The notes under the pieces: generated by a model
Databases searched by the model: none
The model's input: the letters and a program-made list of their open reading frames with translations, nothing else
Told to the model about the DNA's origin: nothing
Translations under genes and position numbers: made by a program
Assembly (NCBI GenBank): GCA_051294375.1
Contig: CM119267.1
Location: forward strand, 26,337,324 to 26,401,323
Direction: 5' to 3'
DNA from: Paraspadella gotoi
Lineage: Eukaryota; Chaetognatha
Length of the DNA stretch: 64,000 bases
In this document: positions 33,150-41,756 of the stretch, piece by piece
How positions within the stretch are numbered: position 1 is the first letter of the stretch
Layout: the number at the start of each line of letters is the position of its first letter

Positions 33150-33400
33150 GGCGCGTGTAGAACCTGGCGGAGCGTCAACATCCGCTTCCAAAAAGACTCA
33201 AAGCCACTCCTTTAGAGCTGCGATGGGACAACGCGATGACGAAAGAAAGGCGAAACGATCTCCGACGGCCTCCTGGCCGAAGCGAGCGCGAAAAGAAAAA
33301 GGGAGCAACGAAGAACGTGAGCAGAAGACGGCGGGAGGGCGACGACGTCCAAGACGCTTAAAACTGAAGCCGCATCCCACCGTTGACGTTTAGTCAAATA
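33150..33400 (-). pseudogene. DIRS tyrosine recombinase remnant
   Basis: Two minus-strand frames share the sequence matching LALASARRPSEIVS of the second copy (here FALASARRPSEIVS at 33212-33397) followed by CPIAALKEWL in the next frame. ARRPSE holds the first catalytic Arg of tyrosine recombinases. A frameshift separates the blocks, and the segment between this and the C-terminal tyrosine region appears shortened. Confidence 0.6.
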
Positions 33401-34334
33401 ACGAGGGTAATTAATAAGTTTTATTAATAAGTTTTATTTATGACGGACAATGATTTGGGTGATGACATAGATAACGATGACACGATGACAAAGGTTAAGA
33501 CAAAGGTGATGACAATATTAAACAGTTCAATAATTATTTGAAGAAGTGTTCTTTCTTGAGTTTTGGGTGTAGAGGTGAATGCCTAGAGTTTTCCTAGCAA
33601 TTTTGACCATCAATCCCTCCGTCGGTTTCTCTGTCGGTCATTGGTCATTCTAAGGTTGAAGTAAGGTCTGTGATTCGTCGGCATTCTGATGATTCGTGAA
33701 GGAGACGAGCAATCACATCACTAGGCCAACCAAGTCCGTTTATAGGTCCATTCCGTTGATGCCACGAAGGAAACATCCGACGCGAAGAGGGACGCCGTTC
33801 AAAGGTCCCCTAGGGAAAACGTCGAACAAGGGGATGCTCCCCAAAGGAGAGAGATCCCTAAGGTGGCAAGGTGGCCGAAATCGCTGAGCGGTTAAGGTTC
33901 ACGAATCACGGTGCTGTACGACAAGCCCAGACCTACGAGGTGGGACAGGTACTACAAGACCTCCTTCAGAGACGCATCAAGTCCTCGAACTTCCTTGCGT
34001 TGAAGGAAATCACAGGAGCTCCAGGCTCGAGCATAACGATCCCGGGTGGAGCCTCTCTAACCGTCGGCGATGACGGCGAAAGTTGAATCACTGAGGTCGT
34101 CGAGGTTGTTCGCCCGCCGAAAATCTGCCAAACGGTCAGCTTGAGACGATCGGCTTGCGGCAGCGGGGATCCTGTGCTGGAGCCGGAAGGCGTCGAACAT
34201 TCCGAATCATCAACGACAGGAACCACTTCTGGGCTGGCCAAAACAGAGCGACCAGTAGGAAGATCCCCGACGCCTCCTCCAATTTGCGAATGACGCTCGG
34301 GAGAAGAGACGGCGGAGGAAAGAGAGAGGCCCGA

Positions 34335-34980
34335 TCAAAGCTCCAAGTCTGGCCGAGGGCGTCCACACCCTCCATTGGCGTCTCCGCCTTCCAAGAGAAG
34401 AAACGGCGCACCTGCGCTGATTCTTTCGTCGCGAAGAGGTCGATGGAGGGAGTCCTGAAGGTCTCGCAGATCTGACAAAAAATTTGAGGCAGATGCTAAT
34501 CCGCGACCAGGCTTCCTCTTGTCGCCGCGTCCGTCACCAAGTTCTCCTCCGATGTCAGGTGACTTCCAGAGACGCTTATTCCCAGAGAATGGGCGGCAAT
34601 GAGAGACCATCAGACGACCTTGTGGAGCACCGATGATCCGCTGCACGTGCGCTGAAGGCAGATGTAGGTTGGTGTAGTGTAGAGAGCTGCCGAATCGAGT
34701 GAGGAAAATCTTCAACACCATGAATTCCTTCACATTGATGAGGTGAAGGGCATCTGCAGCCCTCCAGGTCCCCTGACAAAGCTCTCCCTGGAAGAGGATG
34801 CCCCAACCCTCCTGAGAGGCGTCCGTCGTCACTCCAGCTCCTCCCGCGCCGAAGCATCCAACTGCTTTGGGCGATCGAGATCCGCTTCGGAGCGATAAAC
34901 GCGGTTGACGTTCCACTGAATCCGTGCGGAGCGGCAACGGAGAAGCGGGACAGCGAGGGAGGCTGACGTGACTTGTCCAA
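34335..34980 (-). pseudogene. DIRS RNase H region remnant
   Basis: VTTDASQEGWGILFQGELCQGTW (split here at 20 residues: VTTDASQEGWGILFQG, then ELCQGTW) and HLINVKEFMVLK are the start of the RNase H domain of DIRS/Pao-like RTs, with the catalytic Asp in TTDAS. A parallel frame carries the upstream connection region. Frame breaks prevent a continuous product. Confidence 0.65.
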
Positions 34981-35083
34981 AAACTGAAGGACTGCTTGGG
35001 CCGGAGGAAGGTGCGTTGAGAAAAAAGTAATCCAAACTTTGGATCGATTCCAACTTGGAAGGCGGGAGTGAGATCCGGTGAAG

Positions 35084-35335
35084 CTATCTGTCCCAGTGAA
35101 AACCGAGGAAGTCTAAATACTGAGACGGAGCTAGACTCGATTTCTGAACTCTGCCGTCAAAAAAGACCAAGGAGCTGGAGAAGTTGACGAGCGTGCGGAG
35201 AGGGCGTAGGCCGGAAAAAACCTCCACGAGGTAGAGGAGAGGCACTGCCTCCATCTTCGGAAGAGAGAGGGAAAGGCTGTCCCAAACGACTTCTTGAGGA
35301 GGAAGATGAAACCCCCTCTGAGCCACCTCCTCCAT
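35084..35335 (-). pseudogene. DIRS reverse transcriptase remnant, catalytic motif lost
   Basis: The peptide ending KSSLAPSQYLDFLGFHWD aligns with KSSLTPYQSSRFLGFHWD of the copy at 63.4 kb. Where that copy has LLYIDDILSS this one has LLYLVEVFSG, so the two catalytic aspartates are gone. The upstream RT part is replaced by the 26-bp repeat array. Confidence 0.65.
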
Positions 35336-35778
35336 CGAGTGGCTCGTCGACCATCGCCTGCCGAGAGGTTTGTTGCCCACTGCCTGCCGAGTGGCTCGTT
35401 GAAATTAGTCCGCCGAGTGGCTCGTCGACAATCGTCCGCTAAGTGGCTCGTCGACAATCGTCCGCCAAGTGGCTCGTCGACAATCGTCCGCCAAGTGGCT
35501 CGTCGACAATCATCCGCCAAGTGGCTCGTCGACAATCATCCACCAAGTGGCTCGTCGACAATTGTCCGTCAAGTGGCTCGTCGACAATCGTCCGCCAAGT
35601 AGCTCGTCGACAATCGTCCGCCAAGTGGCTCATTGACAATCGTTCGCCAAGTGGCTTGTCAACATTCATCCGCCGAGTGGCTCGTCGACATTCATTCGCC
35701 AAGTGGCTCGTTGACATTCGTTCGCCGAGTGGCTCATTGACAATCGACCACCGAGTGGCTCGTCGACAATCGTCCGAG
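35336..35778. repeat. 26-bp minisatellite inside the DIRS element, about 17 units
   Basis: Tandem units of 26 bp beginning AAGTGGCTCGTCGACAATC. Because 26 is not a multiple of three and the unit has no stop in any frame, every frame stays open and the peptide repeats every 26 residues. The long frames here on both strands are explained by that. It lies between Gag-like and RT remnants. Confidence 0.9.
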
Positions 35779-35789
35779 TGTCCGTCCGC

Positions 35790-36871
35790 GGCGCGATGGA
35801 GAGGCCCCCCCAAACGACCTCCAACGCGGGATCCAAAATGCAACAGCATCGAGAGGAGAAGCGCCGAAACCAATGGCGTCTGATTGCCGGGGCGCCGCAT
35901 TGAGCACCTAACTCCATGACAAGGACCTCGCCAAAAAAGTGCCATAATGCTAATTAGCGGCGAGGACGTCAACATTGGAAAAGACGTCCATGGACGAGCT
36001 TGAGCGGAAAGACCTTGATCTCGCGCAGCTCGTCGGCGACCACGAGGGAGAAGCGTGATTCCCTTGGAAAACGCCGCCTCAAAAAAAGGCAGAGAAGCGC
36101 GTGGGGCAACGGAGAAATCAGGCAACGAAGGCGCTACGACCCAGAGGCAGACACGGCAGGTCACTTGATGTGTCCGCAAGATCCAGAAGGCTGAGAGAAC
36201 GCGTCGAACTCTGCGCGGCAAAAAAAGCCACATGGCGCGGATCCAATGGGTCACCCGTCCAAATACTAACCGGGCCCGAGGTTGCTCAACTTCGGTGATC
36301 AGACGAGAGCTGGAAAAAAAAAGTCAATGTGGGATGGACGAGAGGAACTGTCGCCAACCTGCTCGACAGCAGGGGGTCGTATAAACCGTCAACGTCTATA
36401 TCTGAAGTAGACGAAGCTTCTCCTTCCTGGGCCGTATCTGAGGGCAGGAGGTCGCGATCTGGGGGGAGAAACGACGCCGCGGAGGCGAGATCGACCCATC
36501 GGCGAAGACGCAAAGTAGAGACAGGTCGAGCGGGAGGTCCCAACTCCTGCCGACTCTCCGGACTCCGAAATGCGGCGGAAACGTAGGACGTCTATCGGAC
36601 GCCCTCTCTCTTCAGAGGAGGCGGAGTCGAGAATCGGAGCCGTAAGCGATGCCATGGGCCGTTGAAACGGTCGAGGCGACGCTTCGCGTCTAAAAGAGGC
36701 CGAGGCAGGAGCCCGGGGGAGGGACAGCTCTCTGGAAGCAAAGGACGAGGCAAGGAGAAGCGGCGAAGTGAAAACGACGAAGGATGTTCGTTTGAGGTCG
36801 TCCGTTCGATAAGAATCATCACATGAACGTAAGCAAAAAACAAAAATTTTGATTAATATCAAATTTAACAA
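35790..36871 (-). pseudogene. DIRS Gag-like region remnant
   Basis: GC-rich minus-strand frames at 35.8-36.25 and 36.29-36.87 kb lie between the 5' inverted repeat and RT, the Gag position. They are Ser/Arg/Pro-rich with an acidic patch (SSTSDIDVDGLYDPLL). No strong domain. A 5S rRNA-derived segment interrupts them at 36218-36313. Confidence 0.4.
36218..36313 (-). pseudogene. 5S rRNA-derived segment, 5'-truncated
   Basis: Read on the minus strand: CTCTCGTCTGATCACCGAAG, then TTGAGCAACCTCGGGCCCGG, then TTAGTATTTGGACGGGTGAC, which follows an animal 5S rRNA from about nucleotide 30 through the A box and C box of the internal promoter. The tail is diverged and ends with a T7 run like the pol III terminator. 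The first ~30 nt of 5S are missing. It sits in the Gag region in the same orientation as the element. Confidence 0.7.
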
Positions 36872-37014
36872 TACTCCCCCCTTTTTTTTCTCTCTCTAAA
36901 AAAAAATATTAAAATCAAAAAATATTTTTTCCTTCCAAACACACTACAAAAAACGAAAACCGAACCACACCCGCGACCACACCCACCCAGAGGCGAAAGG
37001 GGCGGCGGCGGGAG

Positions 37015-37064
37015 AATGTGGTGGGGGTTTCGATAAGAATCATAATTCCATTCAGAATTAAAGA
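37015..37064 (-). repeat. DIRS element right inverted terminal repeat
   Basis: AATGTGGTGGGGGTTTCGAT... ending CATTCAGAATTAAAGA, the reverse complement of 32808-32858. A 14-nt internal repeat of it, TCGATAAGAATCAT, occurs at 36806-36819 and may be part of the internal complementary region expected in DIRS elements. Confidence 0.85.
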
Positions 37065-37765
37065 GAGAGAGAGAAGCCAAAACATTTTCGGACGAATCAG
37101 CAGCGGCAGCAGCAGAGGCAGCCAGAAAAAAAGAAATCAAAAGGCAGCAGCAGAAGCAGCAGGAGAAAAGAGAGAAAATGAATAAGTCCCTGCAGAGCCA
37201 GCTGCAGACTCGTTTTTTTCCCGATGAATAAGCACTAGGGAAAAGAGAGAGAGATAGCTACATATAATTAAAAGAAAAAAGAGGAGACCTAAAAATAAAA
37301 TAGAGGATATTTGTTTGTTTTGATAAAACGTAAACAAAACATTTAATAACTGTCCTCACCCAATTTTAAGGACATCGATGATGAGAAGCTGTATATAAAT
37401 TTTCAGCTTCATACTCCCAAATTTAATCATTAAAAAGGCGATCTATAATTTGGAACGCCGACGACGACGACTTATGTGCAAAACCACAGCAAAATCGTCG
37501 CAAACTCAAAGCGATTGCGACGATAAAAATTCCCATACTATAAACTAATTATTTTGTTTATAAAATGTAAACAAATTACATTTGGTGCATGACCGCATCA
37601 TTTTTAAAGGGCCTTGATGATGAGAATATGTATCTAAATTTTCAGCTTCATTCAATTACAAATAATATTAGAAAAGGCGATCTTTAATTTGGAACGCTCA
37701 CGACGACATTTATAGGCACGATCGTCGCATACGCAAGCGATTGCGACGATAAAAATTGAAAGTAA
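37065..37765 (+). mobile_element. Family B right-end modules, two in tandem
   Basis: 37065-37525 matches the right part of 27950-28462 (GCAGCAGCAG words, CTGCAGACTCGTTTTTTTCCC, CATCGATGATGAGAAGCTG, GATTGCGACGATAAA). 37540-37765 is a second, shorter right-end module with the same order and the same terminal GCGATTGCGACGATAAAAATT. The DIRS terminus abuts the first directly, so the DIRS element probably inserted into this family B copy. Confidence 0.6.
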
Positions 37766-39105
37766 GAAAAAATTTCACTTAATAAGGACTTCAAGCAAAT
37801 TTTTCGTTCGGAATCAGCGCGATTGCTCAAGGTCCGGGATCACAATTCAAATTATAATTAGGCTAAAGCCGAGCTCGGATTTTCGAAAGGAGAGCTCCTG
37901 ACGATTCCGAAAATGTATTCACTTTACTTTTTTTCAAAGGCGTCATCGTTTTTTCGATTTTTTTTTTTGTACTATATAAAATAAAAGAAACCTATTTGAA
38001 GAGTTGCAGCCCAAACGGTAAGGCGGTTTCTCATGAAATTTGGCATGAATTACCTTTATGTAACGAACTCCAATTCTATGAAAAGATACTTTCAAAATTT
38101 GCCTTCCTTCATAGATAATTTGATTATTTTAGTCAATTTTTGGGATTAATTCCTTAATATCTTTGAAACGAAAAACATTTTTTCAAAAACGCGCTCATAG
38201 AATCTCCCCCACCTTTCCTTTCTTGCCCAATATATTTTTTTCTTCAAGAAGAGTCCAACGGTTTGAGCTGCAACTCTTCGTTTTTAACTTCACTTCGTCA
38301 AGAAAATTAAATTCTGTACTCATTACCTTGCAAGATTCACCACAACATACACAAGCACGGGATGTGATGGAGTTTGTTTAACGCCAATGTCTTAAAAAAA
38401 TGGCTTACTGTTTTTAATTTTTTTAATTCAGATTTGATTTTTTTTTCAAAGATTCCCTTGAAAATAAGGCAACTATATTATGATATAAATATTTACATAA
38501 AGTAAAAGTCAAATTTAAATAAATTCGATAAGTTGTTTTTAACTCATAAACTCATAATCCGTCTGGAAAATGTGTAGAGTAGTTTATTTTAGACTTATTA
38601 GTGATATAACTCCAAGTATGTACTTGAACCAAAAGAAGAATTAAATATAAGAAGTAGAAATTGAGCTTACTGTAAAGAATCAGTTTTAAGTTGAAAATTT
38701 GGTTGTAGAAATTAAGCTTACAGTTAAAAAATTATTTTTCTCTTGAAAATCTAGTTTTACGGAGAAAAAAAATTTTGTTTAAATTTTTATGAACATTTTG
38801 GGTAGATTTTTAAAAGTTTTTGATTATTTTTTAATAGAAGACCTCTTACAAGATGTGAGAAAATGATTAAGATACAGTAAATTAAGATTTCTACAATTTT
38901 AGGTTGAGTGATCCCTGGCCTTAATGCTTATGAAGAGCGAAATTTTCGTTTGAAACATGTTTTCAATGAAAAAAAAAGGTTTTATTTTTACTAACATTTT
39001 TTTTATGACACAAACCCCCTTATAAAGTTATCACTTCAACGAAAGTAACCCGATGTTAACTAGATAACATTAAAAGAAGTGATATTGATCTAAATGGAAA
39101 AAAAC
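37766..39105. other. Intron 3 sequence, nothing recognised
   Basis: AT-rich DNA with no gene, RNA or transposon end that I can support. Confidence 0.4.
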
Positions 39106-39306
39106 CTTAGCGTTTCCGGCCCTGAGCCTAAGCTTCTTCTCGTGCGGCTTTCCCTTGAGATGCATCTGGTACTGATCTCCGTCGGCCAAACACGTATTAC
39201 AGACGTCGCAATTCCAGGAGATGGCGGGCGACGCCTCCCCCTCCTCCCCAGATTTGCGACGAAGAAATTCCGCGTAGGCCAAACTGTTTGACCCCATCGC
39301 TTTCAC
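39106..39306 (-). CDS. Zinc-finger gene, exon 3: finger 2
   Basis: Acceptor TTTTTCAAG|GTG at 39306 and donor AAG|GTTTTT at 39105, phase 0 at both ends, 67 codons (residues 147-213). Finger 2: C179/C182/H195/H201 (CDVCNTCLADGDQYQMH). It is preceded by an acidic linker (SGEEGEASPAIS) and followed by a basic KKLRLRAGNAK tail that runs on to exon 4. Confidence 0.9.
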
Positions 39307-39684
39307 CTTGAAAAAGAAAAATACAAAGTTGCAGATCAAAATTTGTATAGTTAATCATGAACAGTCTTGGACTAAGGAACATTGATATATAAAAAACAAG
39401 TTTGAGCAATAAGGCGTAGTAAAATTTCTAAATTTAACTTTAATTAAAATTCTAAAAGTGAGGAACGAACAACATTATATTAATGAACATTTAAGTAATA
39501 AAAAAATTTATAATAAATTTTACACAGTAGGCCATATTTATACTAGTACTAAACCAATAAATGTTAAAATTTCAAAACAGTTTTTTTAAAGATTTTTTTG
39601 CAGATTTGGATTCGTCATAAAAAGTTGATAAAAAGAAATATAACTCTTTTTGAAAAATTCCTTCATTAAGTGGGGCAAAAATTA

Positions 39685-39945
39685 GAAAAATCTACAGGAG
39701 CATCCGTCAAGAATTTCTCAGACGGCAAGCTCTGTAACTCGAGTACAAATGATAATTTTAAAGAGCTTTTGTATTGATATCGAGTACACATATGGCTACT
39801 CCCCCTTTCGATAAGCCATTGCTCTACGACCAATTTTGGGACATCAGAACTTATTGTAAAAAGTAGCTTCAGCCAGATTTGAACCTGAAACCTTTTCGTA
39901 ACGTTGAAATCCGGCGCGCTAAGCACTCAGCCAAATGATTTTCAA
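39685..39945 (-). mobile_element. SINE with tRNA-like head, family S1, reverse copy
   Basis: On the minus strand the head has a pol III A box (TGGCTGAGTGCTTAG) and B box (GGTTCAAATCT) about 40 nt apart. The shared body follows: GAGCAATGGCTTA, GGGGGAGTAGCCATATG, then TTGTACTCGAGTTACAGAGC, CTTGCCGTCTGAGAAATTC and GGATGCT. It pairs with the + strand copy at 40494-40755. Confidence 0.75.
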
Positions 39946-40239
39946 AAAAATTTTGTCCAAATTAAATTATATAAAGCTGTAGGTTCGATTTTAATTTTTT
40001 GGGGGAAACAAAAAATTCAACATTCGAAGGCAGAGATTTCGACATCCGAGTCACAAGTTTCCCGATTCGTGACGGAACATCGGAACGACGACGATTAATA
40101 CAAAGAAGAAAGCGAATATCTGACTTATTTTTAATGTTTAAAATTGAGGAAAAGTCAGAAGCAGTTGCCTCTTTAAGCCGCGACGTTGAACATTTTCATG
40201 TTGCTTTTAAGGTGTTTTATTAAGTGTTTTTAACCAGTT

Positions 40240-40425
40240 GCTTATTTCATTCCAATCCATCCATCCAATCATGAGTAATTGGTATTTTTTGCTAAGGTGG
40301 GACGTACGGGCGGACGGACAGACGAACATCGTTTTTTTTTTTGCATAATTTATTATAATTCGATGTTCTGACACGATATAAGTGAATGCCCAACAAGATT
40401 GAGGGACTGACAAATTGACTGAAAG
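40240..40425 (+). repeat. Family A dispersed repeat, right half
   Basis: CCATCCATCCAATCATGAG, GGTGGGACG..., GCATAATTTATTATAATTCG, then GACACGATATAAGTGAATGC, ending near GATTGAGGGACTGAC. Lies between the two S1 SINEs. Confidence 0.65.
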
Positions 40426-40493
40426 CAGAACCGACTAAAAAGAAAAGAAAAAACAAAATTTATATTGAGGATTTTGAATTTTTTTTTTAATTA

Positions 40494-40755
40494 ACGAGAT
40501 GGCCGAGTGGTTAAAAACTAAGATTTTGACGCAGAATGGAATGGTAGGATTCGAATCCCACTCAAGGCAACCTTTTACAATAAACTGCTATGACCCAAAA
40601 GTGGTCGTTGAGCAATGGCTTACTGAAGGGGGAGTAGCCATATGAGTACTCGATAACAAGACAAAAACTCTTTTTCAAATTATCATTTGTACTCGAGTTA
40701 CAGAGCTTGCCGTCTCAGAAATTCTAGAAGGATGCTACTGTATATTTTAAGCTGA
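40494..40755 (+). mobile_element. SINE with tRNA-like head, family S1, forward copy
   Basis: The head (about 40494-40572) resembles a Ser/Leu-type tRNA: A box ATGGCCGAGTGGTTAA at 40499-40514 and B box GGATTCGAATCCC at 40547-40559. The T stem has a mismatch and the acceptor does not pair, so it is not a working tRNA. The body matches the reverse copy at 39685-39945 at most positions. Confidence 0.75.
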
Positions 40756-41380
40756 AAATTAACTTTTTATATATTAAATATAGTTTTTTTAATTTTTAAC
40801 CCAATTAATGAAAGAATTTTTTAAAATGATTTCTATTTTCTTTTATCAACTTTTGACGAGGAATTCAAATCTGCAATCAAAATTAAGAAAAGCTTATTTT
40901 GAAATTTTTCCATTTTATAAGGATAGTACTATATATAAATATAGCCTACTGCGAAAATTAAAAAACATAAAATTAATTTTTTTTACAAATTAATGTTCAC
41001 TGATGGTATGTTGTTCATAATTGACTTTTAGAATTTTCGTAACTTTCACTACGCCTTATTGAGCAAACAATGTCGGATCTGCCCACGATCATTATCGGTA
41101 ATTAATTAATTAATTAAATAATTCAAGTTAATTTAATAATTAAATAATTCAAGTTGATTAATTAATTAGGCAATTAATTAATTAATTTAAACCCAAATGT
41201 TTGTTTTTAAGTCTTTTTGTCACTAACCACGACAACAGCAATGACGACGATGAGAATAATACTAATAACGATTGACTTAATTGATTGACTAATTAATTAT
41301 TAATTAACTAAATGATTAATTAACCGATTAATTATTTGACTAATTAATAATTAATTAATTATTCACACCGCCTCACGTCC
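40756..41380. repeat. AT-rich DNA, family A front module, AATT runs
   Basis: GAGCAAACAATGTCGGATCTGC near 41062 begins a family A front module with long AATT-type runs (41098-41360) and the TTTTTAAGTCTTTTTGTCACT module near 41205. No gene. Confidence 0.5.
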
Positions 41381-41387
41381 ACCATCG

Positions 41388-41535
41388 TTCAGCCAAATTC
41401 ATTGGCTCAGAGGGGGAACACACCATCCCAGGCGTAGTGTTCCATCCGTCACTGAGGGTCGGAAGCCCCCAAAGCCAACAGTGAGATGCCCCATCCCAAT
41501 GGGCAACACAGGCAACCCGACTGTTGCCATAACAT
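41388..41535 (-). repeat. SINE-like repeat S5 fragment, reverse
   Basis: On the minus strand starts TTATGGCAACAGTCGGGTTG, then ATTGGGATGGGGCATCTCAC and TGTTGGCTTTGGGGG. It matches 58930-59010 closely and the scrap near 13150-13255 more weakly. Confidence 0.6.
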
Positions 41536-41539
41536 CTTG

Positions 41540-41756
41540 CATTTACATTTAATATAAAAAGAAACAATTACTTAATAAAACTTGTTTTTTCCATATAAAC
41601 TCATTTCCACTAAAACGATTCTATCGAAACTTGATTTCCAGCTTAATCACACACTTTCCTACCCACATACAAAATTTTGGTCAATCGCCCCATCCACTCG
41701 TGAGCTATTGGTGTTTAAATAGTGAAATTTATTTTTTTAATTTTTTCCATTTAAAC
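41540..41756 (+). repeat. Family A dispersed repeat fragment
   Basis: CATTTACATTTAATATAAAA, ATAAACTCATTTCCACT, TCACACACTTTCCTACCCAC, then a truncated second TTTTTTCCATTTAAAC that ends at the boundary of the family Y copy. Confidence 0.6.

Larger units (their letters stand above)
32808..37064 (-). mobile_element. DIRS-type tyrosine-recombinase retrotransposon, complete but dead
   Basis: Bounded by inverted repeats of about 50 bp: 32808-32858 (TCTTTAATTCTGAATGGAAT...) and 37015-37064. Genes read on the minus strand in the order Gag-like, RT, RNase H, tyrosine recombinase, which with inverted rather than direct termini is the DIRS plan. All frames are broken. The RT palm is replaced or disrupted by a 26-bp minisatellite, and the YxDD motif reads YLVE. 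GC content is far above the flanks. It lies inside the intron between zinc-finger exons 3 and 4. Confidence 0.8.

Noticed and set aside
35439-36254. 271-codon minus-strand frame across the 26-bp repeats
   Set aside because: The open part over the array exists because the unit lacks stops in all frames; the rest is a decayed DIRS Gag-like region.
36218-36313. Functional 5S rRNA gene
   Set aside because: The first ~30 nt are missing, the 3' part is diverged, and it is embedded in a dead retrotransposon.
40494-40572. Functional tRNA-Ser/Leu gene
   Set aside because: A and B boxes are present, but the acceptor stem does not pair, the T stem has a mismatch, and the sequence continues into a SINE body shared with 39685-39945.
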